A DNA stretch of 64,000 nucleotides from Tricholoma matsutake (Eukaryota > Basidiomycota > Agaricomycetes > Agaricales > Tricholomataceae), in NCBI GenBank assembly GCA_026075535.2, contig AP026542.1:5890001-5954000 (forward strand), read 5' to 3'. Made by a program: the position numbers and the translations under genes. Every line of letters begins with the position of its first letter. Position 1 is the stretch's first letter. This document shows, piece after piece, positions 54,376-64,000 of the stretch. The notes under the pieces are model-generated. The model had not been told where the DNA came from. It made no database searches and saw only the letters and a program-made list of their open reading frames with translations.

Positions 54376-56330
54376 ATGTCTGCCATATACGCTCCTCTCC
54401 CATCCTCACTACCGACCTCACCCGCGTTCATCAATCCAGCACAAATGCAGAATGCACTCGCAGGTCCCTCCGTACCCGCTCAACCTCCTCCCAAGAAAAA
54501 GCCCCCACCATGTCCAAAGCGGAAAAGGACAGATACCTCAGATGACCAGGGCGACGATTCAGCATCCCAACCGCGGAAGGGCAGGGATGGCCCGAAGAAA
54601 AAGAAGGCGAACCGGGCATGCTTTCATTGTCAAAAGGCACATCTTACTTGTGACGATTGTATGTAATAAGTACATTATTTGTGGCATTGGCTAATGTGTA
54701 ATAGCGCGGCCATGCCAACGCTGTACAAAGCGGGGAATTGCAAGCAGCTGTACGGAGGGTTTTCGTAAGAAGGCGAAATACCTACTTGACGAGGAGGAGC
54801 TAGGTAAGGGGCAGTATAGTGACTGGATGACATATTCACACTGAGCAAGTCACGTGAGCAGCGCAGTTGAAGGCTTCTGGGCGTGAAAGCCTTGAACGAG
54901 GGAAAGACCAAGACCATAGAGTGTCTGAGAACCTAGAAGACCGCGGAGAAGACCATGGAGCTGACCGTGGAACAGAACTTGGAATAGACGACCGTGGAAC
55001 AGAAGATCGTGGACCATGTGCGCTTTAGCTCCATATGTTAAGCAACGGGTACTTACCAATTGTGGTCTACCAGCCGACTCGCTCGGCCAAGATTTGGGCG
55101 CCTCTTTTGATCCAGAGTACAGCTTTGGGTCTGAGGCTGCAAATCTGGAGTACTCTATCTTATGTGCCATCCTTGGCAACCCGAGTTCTTCAGAGTCGGT
55201 TACTTCACTTAATTCACCAACTCAAGCTTCACAAGCTTCCCCTGTCCAAACAGCGTACTCCTCCTGGCCTTCAGATCAAGTCGACTACACCCCTTATCCT
55301 CATGTTAACGTACAGTCAGAACCCTCTAATCCTGCTCAGTATCTGCCATATCAATATAGTTCGCCACAACAACCAGACGAAGAACTTACTTTCCCCCAGT
55401 TTCAGTCTCCTCAGCCCCAGGCTCCCCTCCATCCTCTTCAGCCTCGCTATCCCCTCGATACCCGTCCTCGATCTCCACCGCCCTCTACCGTCTTCGACTC
55501 TTCCTTGATAGGCAGTGGCGCGTTCCCTGATATTACTCGTCCCCAGTCCTGTGGCTCCAAATTGCAGAACATTCATGATCGTGTGACCTCCCCCTTCGAC
55601 TACACAGAGGGTTATCACTTCCTCATGAGGCATCTACGCAGTCGGTATGTTACTCTCTTCCCTCTTCTGTTGTTTCTCATCCCACAAAGGTTTGAAAAAA
55701 ATGACATCTTGCGCATCGTACGGGCCCTTGCTATTTTCAGGCCCTCACTCATCGCATTACAAATGCCTCTTTCTCTTGAGGACGAGGTGTTCGTGGAGAA
55801 ATGCTTTCAGAGAACATTACTGGTATGTTATTTGTGTCTTCACGAATAAGAGAGTACTCAACCCTGGGCAATCAGGAGCTGGACAAACTCATTTCATTCA
55901 GCGGTACACCAACCGTTGTATGGCGGCGTACAGGCGAAATATGTCTAGTTGCCCCCGAATTTTGCATGCTAACTGAATGGTCAATGGAAGAGCTCGTCGG
56001 TCGTAAGAAATATATTTATGAGGTATGGCGTTCACGGACAATTGGGAGGACACTAATCGCTTACAATTTTCTGATACAGCTCTTTGAAAATCAGTCTGTG
56101 GTCGAATACTGGGAGAGTTTCGCATCGCACGCGTTTGAAAATACGACGCAGTCGGTATATTCCCATTGCGTATTACTGAAACCGTCAGGTGCACCTGTGC
56201 CTGCCACATTCTGCTTTTCCATCAGAAGGGATCTCTTTGATCTGCCCAGTATGGTTATTGGTATGTACTGTCTCATCCGTTATTCCTGTTTTCTAACACG
56301 CTTGAAGGGCAATGGCTCCCTCTCCTATAG
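54376..56330 (+). CDS. ERT1/AcuK-like Zn2Cys6 transcription factor with PAS domain
   Basis: Starts [16 protein letters not shown]. Exons recognised: 54376-54658, 54705-54803, one or more between about 54850 and 55642, 55691-55821, 55875-56020, 56080-56261 and 56308-56330 (some borders approximate). A Lys/Arg-rich stretch precedes the binuclear cluster C-x2-C-x6-C-x5-C-x2-C-x8-C ([13 protein letters not shown], then [16 protein letters not shown]). Next come [19 protein letters not shown], a long Pro/Gln/Ser-rich region, [20 protein letters not shown] and a PAS-like domain: [42 protein letters not shown], ending [21 protein letters not shown]. In ascomycetes such proteins activate gluconeogenic genes. 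A 15 nt unit (GACCGTGGAACAGAA) is tandemly repeated at about 54930-55012; the frame through it is uncertain. Divergent from the methyltransferase gene, 195 bp apart. Confidence 0.8.
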
Positions 56331-57284
56331 CGCACGTATTTATTTCTCTTACGTCTATTCACTCTAACGTGCCTCCTGCTGTGTTATCTTTCTTCTTTAT
56401 TTTTCTCTCTACTAAATATACTGGATGTATATCACATGTATTAACTCTTATGCGATGTGTATCAGATTCTGTTGTCACGCTGGAAACTCCTTACCCCTTT
56501 TTGTTCCCAAATTGGAAGGCATTGACACGAACGAACGAACAGTGACGTCGCAGGCCCCAGGGCTCGGTGTTCTTTGCTTAAGGATCTCGTTCGCTGAATA
56601 CTAATAGCCGATATCATGGTCGTTAGATGAGCATAGGTCCCCTTTTGTCATTTGACCGAGTGAGCGTTGTCCGGTGTCAGCCACGAGGCAAGTATGACAA
56701 GATGACGCACTGATGGCAGTATTTAGAGACGGTAGCAAGTAAACAAGAACAGACAAGAACATTGTGGTGGGACTCTGGAATATGTACTAGATGCAAGGCA
56801 CACATCGCGGGAACCATTGCATGCGCTAACCACTGCTGTACCGCGCGGTGGGCGAGGCACCGGACTGCCGTTTGTTACGATACGAAACCCATCTTCACAC
56901 TATCGTTGAACTCAGGGTACTGTCAACGCTTGTCGACGTCCTGCAACTCTGTGGATGTTCCGGTTCTGCTCATATCTTTCCGAATATAAAAACAGTATAC
57001 GACAGGACTAAAATATTTAGCGCAGAAGATCGATGTTGCGAATGATTGAACCAATATGAAGGACACAGGACACATGGAGTAAGTGATTTCTCTGAAACGG
57101 CGTTGTTGCCAATTTAATATTTGGGGCAACCACATAGCACCCTCTTCTAGCTATAGCTAGGTCTGAGAAATACGTTGATGGAAATCCTATCCTTGCAAGT
57201 TGCAAATAAAGCGAGAGAGAAAATTCGATCACTAAACAATATGGTCTACGATGTCTACCTACTTCTGTAGCTCCCTGCAGCATC
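56331..57284. other. Intergenic, nothing recognised
   Basis: 3' region of the ERT1-like gene and 3' flank of the PRA1 gene. A pyrimidine-rich run at about 56380-56410 and a short ACGAACGAACGAAC repeat at 56527-56540. Open frames here are short and lack family resemblance. Confidence 0.5.
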
Positions 57285-58061
57285 TCACACGGATTCTCCA
57301 ATAGTGGCATAATCACTTTCAATTCCCGGTTCAAGCAAGGAGGCATGCCCGATGATCAAAACGCCCGAAGCTCCCACCAGCCAGAAGAACGTGCCTATAG
57401 GTGAAGATATCCAGAGAAGTGGAAGCCCAATCACAAAAAGCGCGGTGTACAGGTGTTTCTGTGTGACAGTGTGCTCGCCGAACTGAGTTGCCTCGGGCGC
57501 TTTGGGTAACATGCCAGTTAGTTCTAGGCAATGCTTCCAAGAAGCGTTATGCCAACATACCATACTTATTGATTGCAATGAATCCGAAGACAAGGAAGGC
57601 GAGGGAGATTAAGAGAAGATAGTTGGTTATGCTTGTAGCAACGAGGTGAGCAAAGAAACGTTGGGTCAACAAGAATTGCACACACATTGCATAAACGGCG
57701 AGTACTGCGATAATTAGGCTGTAATTTCCTAGTCATGAAAGAGCTAAGTTTGATTCTGGGAGACATTGTTCCACCGGAAGGCGACATACCAGAGAAATAT
57801 CGAGTGTTGTATGATATCCGCTATAATGACAAGCCATTCAAAATGCCAAACGAAAGGCACAATACTTCCAACTTACTGAGGTAGCTTGATTGAAATCTGC
57901 TGGCCGCGAGATCCGTTGGTAGTCGAAAAATTCCGCAGGCGACCGAATTCCAGCAAGTCTTGTTTCCTGCCGCCGAAGATGTCAACGACATTTTACGTTT
58001 GGATGGTGTCACTTACTCTGAGGGACTTGACGGCATCTGTGACACGAACAAGGACGTCCAT
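57285..58061 (-). CDS. PRA1-family (prenylated Rab acceptor) membrane protein
   Basis: Five exons: 58061-58017, 57966-57877, 57820-57790, 57728-57561, 57523-57285; 573 nt, 190 aa in frame. The N-terminus MDVLVRVTDAVKSLRETRLAG and FFDYQRISRPADFNQATSRI, YNTRYFSGNYSLII is the cytosolic PRA1 signature. Two hydrophobic hairpins follow: SLIIAVLAVYAMCV and SITNYLLLISLAFLVFGFIA; after the loop HTVTQKH, LYTALFVIGLPLLWISSPIG and FFWLVGASGVLIIGHASLLE. The family handles prenylated Rab GTPases at ER/Golgi membranes (yeast Yip3/Pra1). The intron at 57524-57560 is only 37 nt. Divergent from the next gene by 197 bp. Confidence 0.85.
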
Positions 58062-58258
58062 AATATCGATATTGAGATAGACAGGAATAAAAGATGAGGG
58101 CAAGTTGTGGGTATTATGTAGTCTTGCTCGCACTGACGTGTGCGCAGCCGCAGTGTGTCCTGCCACCACCATCGTGCTGTGCGTCCATTATTTTCTACTT
58201 TTTCTTATCTCAATTCCAACCAATTTATAGATCATTTTGTACGTCTGGTCTGTTGGAG

Positions 58259-58566
58259 ATGATTCGCAGAAACCCGACTCTAATTCCAATGAGCGACTAT
58301 GATGTACAAGACATTCGCGACATGCTAGCAAAGCAAAAGGGCGAGGCATTACAACAACAACAACTCTTGCTTAGAATGAAACGTCTCGCCGAGAACCCTA
58401 CCATGCAGAAAGAAGATCTTGAGATAATGGAACAGTTCAAGGCTGCAGCCGCACGGTATGGAAGGGCAAAGCGACTGGGATTGGAACCTCAGGCTGGTAT
58501 GTTTCAAAACACATTATTTTGGGAACAACAAATAACCTATCGTGTCTAGGACCCTCCGACCGCTGA
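58259..58566 (+). CDS. Small CDC26-like protein (possible APC/C subunit)
   Basis: Two exons, 58259-58496 and 58550-58566, 84 aa. It begins MIRRNPTLIPMSDYDVQDIRD, close to the CDC26 N-terminal pattern M-[IL]-RR-x-PT-x-I that inserts into the TPR groove of CDC16/CUT9, and continues with a single charged helix (AKQKGEALQQQQLLLRMKRL) and AAARYGRAKRLGLEPQAGPSDR. If correct, it stabilises the anaphase-promoting complex. The match is to a short motif only, so other small helical proteins remain possible. The start was chosen at this Met because upstream sequence (58094-58258) looks like 5' UTR. Confidence 0.5.
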
Positions 58567-58600
58567 GGAACGCAACATACACGAACACAAACGAAATGAC

Positions 58601-61353
58601 CTAATGTATTACATTTACATGTCGCGGGAACACACTGTTATACAGAAGTCTACGGCTGGAATGCATTTCGAAACGCTGCACAATCATGTTAGACAAAGGA
58701 GCATCATCCTGGAAATACTGTTTACCTTCAAGGTCCTGTCTATCGCAAAGTGTGGCCAAGTCTACGCGTTGCATATGTAGACATGTCGTTTTCAGGCTAT
58801 CCCATAGTGCGGCAGATGTTACGCCCCGTTTCTCGTTCAAGCCTCCAGAATCGCGCAGGCCATCGTTATCCTGAAGCACGAGTGCATCCAAAATGTGTTG
58901 CCCCGCTTCTGCATAGCGCTGGTGAACAGAAAAAGTCAACCATCATTGTCGTCTCAAACCAGCCGCATCACGCACCTTGAGATTAATACATGAAATCCCC
59001 AGATGAAATCTGCTTATTCGGTTGGCGAGGTGAAAGGAGAATTGATGAAACCACTAACCTAGCACGAATGTAACCAGGATTGAGCTCGAGTGCCCGGTAG
59101 TAATATTGGACCGCTTCCTCTGCTTGGCCACTGTTCGCCATGGTAGCTCCAACTCGATTGTATAAGAGCCAGTCCTTGAATAAAAAAGATCAGAAACTAC
59201 GTTCTTGCTGCAAATCTTGCTCCTACCTCTGGTCTCATAGCTAATGCTGTGCGGAAACAATCCTGAGCTTTCGCATAATCCTGCAGGAAGCAGTTAGCGC
59301 GGGACGGCGAAATTTGAGGGTCCATACCTCGTTGGCATTCAACAACACTGCAAGGGCGATCTGAATATCAGCGTCAATCTCGCCATTGGTATCACTCCTC
59401 GCCATCGCAATTAAACATTGCGTCAAGTGGGCGGAGCGTTCTGTTATGGACGCATTGAGCTTCTCCGGGTTCTGGGCACGAAACTGCAGAACAGAAGCCA
59501 TGTATCTATCGTTTCGGCTCACCCATTCGTGGATGGCATTATATGTCTCCAGACGGTTGCCGTCATTTGTAAAAGATACGGCTAAGGCAAGCCATGCAGG
59601 CAAGTGGGATGGATCGAGTTCTATTGCACGCTGTAGAGCCTGAAGGGCCTTGCGCTCTCGTTCGTTCTCCTGCTGCTTCACCCCCAACGCAAGCCAGGCG
59701 GACGCGTTATTCATATCTCGCTGTACAGCGGCTTCCAATTCTAAAACACTCTGAGAGATAGCCTGAGGATCAGACTGATAATGGAAAGCAATGATAAGGA
59801 CGTACTTCGACGATTGTTTGATGACTATGCATCGTGTGATTGCGTGTTCTCGAGGAGTCTCCAATCAAATAAGGATTGTTGTGTTGAAACTCATAGTAAT
59901 CAACAGGCTTTACGCCTGAAGCCGTAGCTTCAAACTTGTCCCAGTCATTTTGCAACCGATCCCAAGACACTGCATCAGGGATGGCAGTGTGGGCTTTGGG
60001 TGTGATCGTTGCGTCTACATTGTTCCAATAACGTATATAGTCGGCATTTTCTTGTCGAAAGTAAGCGTCAATTTCGGTCTCATAATCGATTACCTCTTGG
60101 TCCGATGAATTCGTCTGGGATGTTACCATGTCTCTACTGGGAACAAAGGCCCTGAAGCCAGACTGCGATATCTGGCGAAAGCGAGCAGACCTATCAAGAC
60201 CCGTATCCAACGATAAGTCAGTTGCCCGGCTTTTGCCCTTGACGTCAACCTGAGGCGTAGTATTGTGGGCGGTAGACTGTCCATGGTTCTCGACCATCTG
60301 ATTTCCTTCAACAATGACATCGCCGTCTCGCAACTGTTTCATAAGTCCCATAAATTGACTTTGCTGAAATTTAGGATTCAGATCGTCTTTGACGGTTTCG
60401 AGTAAGAACCCGGCCATCCTTGCTAACTCATCCCCTTCGTGAGACTTTTGGTGTGCAGGCAGCTCAAGCTGGTGGACATTCTGCCGGGTACTGGAAACCA
60501 GGCCTCGTTCAAGGGTGCTGAACTCTTTTTCCCAATTTATTTCTGCACAAAAGCGATGTCAGGCTGGAAATGATGATACAGAAAGATTACCCACCCGTTG
60601 CGCGCATGGTAGGTCGTGCAACCTGCATCGACAACGGAGCAGAAAAGCCAGGTAACTGACCTGCAATGTTTCCTTGCATGGTGCGATGCCACTGCATGCT
60701 TTGGCCTTTGGAATGATGATGAGTAAGGGCGACACCATCGGTTGGAGGGAGTGAATACCTTGGAGGAGACCACCGCTAGTACCACCGCCAATAGAATGTT
60801 GCACGTTTACATTCTCGGCACCAATCGTATGAATGCTTCCTTCGCTTCCTTTCGATGAGAGTGGAGCGGAGGCATGTGTCGGCTGCTGGTTAACGAAGTC
60901 AGATGCCCATCCGACAGATGAACTGGGTTGTTGCATTTGGGAGGGATATAGGGATGCCTGCGCATCGAGTGGCAAGGCAGCGCGTAGTGGAGAGACATCG
61001 AAAGCCAAGCCATGAGTGATTTCAGATTTCGGAGCGAAGCCTGATGAGAAAAAATGGGCTGCATCTTGATCCGCGCCCGAGGGGTTGCCTAGGTGTGTGC
61101 GAAACTGAGCCTGAGTCTCGAGAAATCAATATGGGCAGATTGCAAACAACAAAGTATTATGTACCTGACTTGATGATGCGGACCTGCCGGGACTATGAAT
61201 GTAATCCTTGGTGGCGGTGAGTGTATTGATGATAGACAATACATCGGTACTTACCTGCTGCAGCCCTCTGTCTTGGTCAAACCGCTTGGAAAGTCCTTGT
61301 AATGGATTCGAAGGGCCACAATCAGCCCCTCCAACAAGCATAGGGAGCGCCAT
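58601..61353 (-). CDS. PEX5: Peroxisomal targeting signal 1 receptor PEX5
   Basis: Starts [20 protein letters not shown] at 61353; Cys12 is the conserved site of PEX4-dependent monoubiquitination during receptor recycling. The N-terminal half is disordered and carries WxxxF/Y-type motifs ([14 protein letters not shown]-like, [20 protein letters not shown]) for PEX13/PEX14 docking. The C-terminal half is a TPR array that binds SKL-type tails: [49 protein letters not shown]...[44 protein letters not shown] and a last repeat [16 protein letters not shown]. It ends HVNVIH at 58601. It cycles between cytosol and the peroxisome membrane. Several ~50 nt introns (e.g. near 59770-59860, 60600, 61130-61260) interrupt it; not every border was fixed. 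Confidence 0.9.
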
Positions 61354-61530
61354 GCTAGGCTTACAACGCTAGGTAGACTGGTAGACCGTGGTCGACAAGT
61401 TTAAACAACACCGGGTACTATATAGTATTACTATTAGTAATCAAGGTATGCAAATATCATGTGTTGATAATTGATTACTACGCTATAATTACAAGTAACA
61501 TGTACTTGAGAAAATACTGAAGTCCACAAG

Positions 61531-62598
61531 CTATGCTCGCGGGCGTTGGGTAGAGTCCTCTTCTCCGGTATACTTCTGATTTGACGCCCGGCATTCCGCA
61601 CCACCATCTGAGCGTACTGCAACCATAGTTTAGAACGGTTCTAAAATCAACACATTTACTCACAGTGTCTCTGTGTTGATAGTTTAGTTATTATATTAGC
61701 AGTCAAGTCAATTTGAAGACATACATTGAGGGCATCCAATCTACTGAAAGTCTTTTTGCAGCCTCGGCAGACATTAGACTGTGATTTGGCAGTGTGTAAT
61801 GCTTGATGACGTCTAAAGACTCGATGAATACAAAAGAAAGAGGGTGTAAAATGATGTACATACTTGCAATCGTGCTGGCGAGCAAATCCTTTCTTACATC
61901 CAGGCCATTCACAAACATAAGGCCTCTCCTCTGTGTGTGACCTCAGATGGCCTGATCGATATAGATGGATTTAGTGAAGAGATATAGAGTGAGAAATAAA
62001 GCCTACCTCGAAGGTTGAATCTACGAGTGAAGGTGCTGCCACAACCAGGGACAGGACAAACAAAATGTGCCTCATTCCTTCGTCTACTAGCACTTGCCAA
62101 CTGCGTCGCGGAAGTTGTGACCTGTTGTTTCTCCACCTGCATGATAGGAGGTAGACGACGTCCGCCAGTTGACGAGGGGTAGTGATTCGCGCCGGCACCA
62201 CCCTGGCTAGAAAGCGTGTCTTGGCCTGGAGACGGAGGCGGGGCACCCTCCTGATTGTGATTGTACAGTTCTGAGCCGTTGGTTGGATAGTAGGGCTCTT
62301 GCTTGGGACTACGGTGATCGTTGGCCACTGTGTGGGTGCCTGAGGGGTCTGGGGAGTGAGCGGGAAATTGATTGAGATGCTGGGGTGGTGGGTATGAGTA
62401 GTCGCGAGGACCGTCAGGATGGCTAACAGGGCCTTGCAAGGGGATAGAATGAGACATAGGGCCACCAGCTGGACCGTAGAGTGGTTCAGTAGAATATTGG
62501 GATGAAGACATCTGGGGAGAAAGCTGGGGGTCGTGGTGAAGGGGAGGATGAGAAAGAATGATGGGAGATGTCCAGGCGCGTGTAGAGTCCGTCGCCAT
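61531..62598 (-). CDS. C2H2 zinc-finger transcription factor with a 7 nt microexon
   Basis: Five exons: 62598-62007, 61951-61864, 61812-61725, 61670-61664, 61616-61531; 861 nt, 286 aa in frame. The first ~170 residues are Pro/Ser/Gln/His-rich and disordered, as in activator regions. Fingers: 1, CPVPGCGSTFTRRFNLRGHLRSH; 2, CEWPGCKKGFARQHDCKRHQALH; 3, CRGCKKTFSRLDALNRHL ending in DGGAEC (a C2HC form). The RHL of finger 3 comes from the 7 nt exon AGACACT; skipping it destroys the finger and shifts the frame. The pattern (finger 1 FNLR, finger 2 RQHD, finger 3 RLDAL) is common to a fungal regulator group, but the target genes cannot be told. Upstream of PEX5 on the same strand. Confidence 0.8.
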
Positions 62599-62890
62599 AT
62601 TCTATCTCTGAGAGAAATTTCAATTCCCGAACTAAACGCTTGATTACATCGGAAATTCTGTTCAACTGACCTCTGACAGAACAGCTTTCTCTGTTGAAAT
62701 AGATAAGCGCACACATAGAATACCAGAGTACGTATGCTGTTGCTGGTATTCTGTCTACTTATATAAAATGTACTTGTAAGTCGTAGCTATGTAGAAGACC
62801 GAAAGCTGTGCTGCACAGCACAGAGCTTATATCAGATCGCCAATCGAACATCAAGCCAGGCTGTGCTGGTGCTGTGCTAATACATACTTA
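62599..62890. promoter_or_regulatory. Intergenic promoter region of the zinc-finger gene
   Basis: 292 bp between the zinc-finger ATG and the lipase-like stop. Contains GCTGTGCTGCACAGCACAG-like palindromes at about 62808-62826 and 62866-62878. No gene. Confidence 0.4.
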
Positions 62891-64000
62891 TCATTCAAAT
62901 ATGTGAGAATCCAATAACCGTCGCCGTCGCATCAGTTCGGTTTCCGTAATAGGTGTCCCTCCTTGACGTGAACTACTTCCCTTGGGCGTCTCATACCCTT
63001 GAGGCGTAGAACGCATCCCACTCACTGTCTTGTCCACAAAAGCATGCTCCTCTGACCCAGATATAGTAGCATTTTCTGCGTCCAATTCTTCTTCTCTAGC
63101 CACAACACTCGAGACTTGGTTGTCCACAGCTAATACGTTCTGGTACTTCTTCGGTACAAAGATGATTCCAGCGTCGTCCAGCTCTGTCTCATGTGACGGC
63201 GACGGGCGATGTCCATGACCATTGGTCCTAATCTGATCGCCTTGCAGAACGCCTTGCTTTGCATTCCTCGAAAATGCCTCGTCAATCCACTCGGCTAATC
63301 CTTCAACGACCTCAAGTTTTATGTGAGGCAGAGTCGGCTATACTGAACAACACAACTTACCGCTTTCGCCTCTGCAAGAACTCCTGGCATTTGAAGGTAC
63401 CCATGGCTCCAATCTGAAAACAACACCATTTGAACCCAATCTTCTTCTGTCTCTCTTGCCAATTTATCTCTCTCTCTTTGAATCTCAGCAAAGCTCTTGT
63501 CATCAAAGGACTCAGGGGTTCCACTCATTCTGAGGCCTTCCCCAAATCTCGCACTCTTTCCAGATATAGCCAACTCAAGTTCTGCCTTTCGTGCTCGCTT
63601 AGCCTCCCTGACGCGCCCCGCAAAAATCACAGTGTCATCGACGAATGGATCTTTTTCCCCGCATTGCAGAAGCAACTGGGGAAACTGGGCAAGAAGATGG
63701 GCAGGTGTGAGAATGGGGGATAACTGATAATCAGTAGCGAAATCCGGGTTCCGATAAGGCCCGATGTACAAAATTGCCATCGCACGCATCTATACCAAGT
63801 CTCAGCGGCTTGCAACGGCGCAGAATAATGACCATACCATGCTTGGAGAGATGATCCTATCCTGAAAGTAACCTGTGCGACTTGTCATTGTCAACCTGGT
63901 GCCGATGGGTTCTTTCCCCTCTGTTAAACCTTTACTTTCGTTGGTCTCTGGGGTGCCGCTGCTAACACCCTCCAGGGCGGCCGACAACTGCTGCCCATGG
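62891..64000 (-). CDS. Hormone-sensitive-lipase-like alpha/beta hydrolase, C-terminal part (runs off window)
   Basis: Minus strand, entering at 64000 with QQLSAALEGVSSGTPETNESK. A 48-nt intron lies after ISPSM (about 63838-63791) and another near 63361-63311. Family features: AMAILYIGPYRNPDFATDYQ, LSPILTPAHLLAQFPQLLLQ, CGEKDPFVDDTVIFAGRVRE with the catalytic Asp, an Arg/Lys-rich insert, and DWVQMVLFSDWSHGYLQMPG with the catalytic His. The nucleophile Ser and oxyanion HGG motif must lie beyond 64000. After the fold comes VVEGLAEWIDEAFSRN and an unstructured tail ending LMRRRRLLDSHIFE. Likely a neutral lipid or sterol ester hydrolase; the substrate is unknown. Confidence 0.75.

Noticed and set aside
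58094..58258. Upstream extension of the CDC26-like ORF (MRASCGYYVVLLALTCAQPQ) as a signal peptide
   Set aside because: The open frame is fortuitous; the conserved MIRRNPT start lies at 58259 and the extension is Cys-rich without a cleavage logic.
61971..62714. 247-codon minus ORF overlapping the zinc-finger gene in another frame
   Set aside because: Shadow caused by Pro/Ser-rich codon bias; the zinc-finger frame has exact C2H2 spacing and consistent exons.
1..64000. tRNA or rRNA genes
   Set aside because: I saw no cloverleaf with A/B box pattern and no rRNA-like stretch by eye; a covariance-model scan would be needed to exclude a degenerate tRNA.

Overview
The window reads as nuclear DNA of a mushroom-forming basidiomycete (Agaricomycetes). 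The right third carries intron-dense genes with ~50-60 nt GT-AG introns, and its proteins look basidiomycete-like. The left two thirds is a graveyard of nested Ty3/gypsy chromoviral elements. I cannot name the species from sequence alone.

Layout, 1-41 kb (transposon island). The oldest recognisable layer is gypsy element E on the minus strand. Its LTR is at 19235-19417 and its gag is scattered over 18603-17962, 17511-17430, 7618-7138 and 1589-807. Four insertions split it: a solo LTR of family A (17516-17956), a 9.8 kb hAT-like TIR element (7619-17429), gypsy H (1595-7132) and an A-family gypsy running off the left edge (1-806). The hAT-like element itself contains a hAT-like MITE (7871-8709), repeated exon/intron-like modules and a full-length gypsy C (10214-17308). 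Gypsy C is in turn hit by a 1.3 kb non-coding element F (15625-16920). To the right come a truncated non-autonomous LTR element B (from 19988), a truncated A element (from 21412), a broken DDE-type transposase gene (22490-24484) and D, a second copy of family C (about 24690-38947). D carries a fold-back element, a second F, a B element whose end has been inverted together with host RNase H sequence, and an RT-less gypsy G (32632-37745). D sits next to the 3' end of a further gypsy, I (38948-39799). Nearly every coding region has stops or frameshifts; many stops are CGA to TGA.

Layout, 41-64 kb (gene island). In order: ER cyclophilin with a C-terminal membrane anchor (+), GH45-like secreted double-psi beta-barrel protein (-), GCN5 histone acetyltransferase (+), BRE1 H2B ubiquitin ligase (-), allantoicase fused to ureidoglycolate lyase (-), a possible F-box relic, HemK/PrmC-type methyltransferase (-), ERT1-like Zn2Cys6/PAS regulator (+), PRA1-family protein (-), a tiny CDC26-like ORF (+), PEX5 (-), a C2H2 zinc-finger factor (-) and the C-terminal part of a hormone-sensitive-lipase-like hydrolase (-). 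This is ordinary housekeeping content with tight spacing, including divergent pairs 79-197 bp apart. Two functional themes recur: chromatin (GCN5, BRE1) and carbon/nitrogen utilisation (ERT1-like, PEX5, allantoin degradation, lipase). They are single genes, not a cluster.

I found no convincing new multi-gene system. The most interesting signals are structural. A C(T)7-10 tract occupies the primer-binding-site position in several LTR families. The LTR of G holds an array of six hairpins with nearly the same loop and different stems. A reconstructable inversion lies inside the D/B nest. Microexons of 11 and 7 nt complete the conserved cores of two host proteins.
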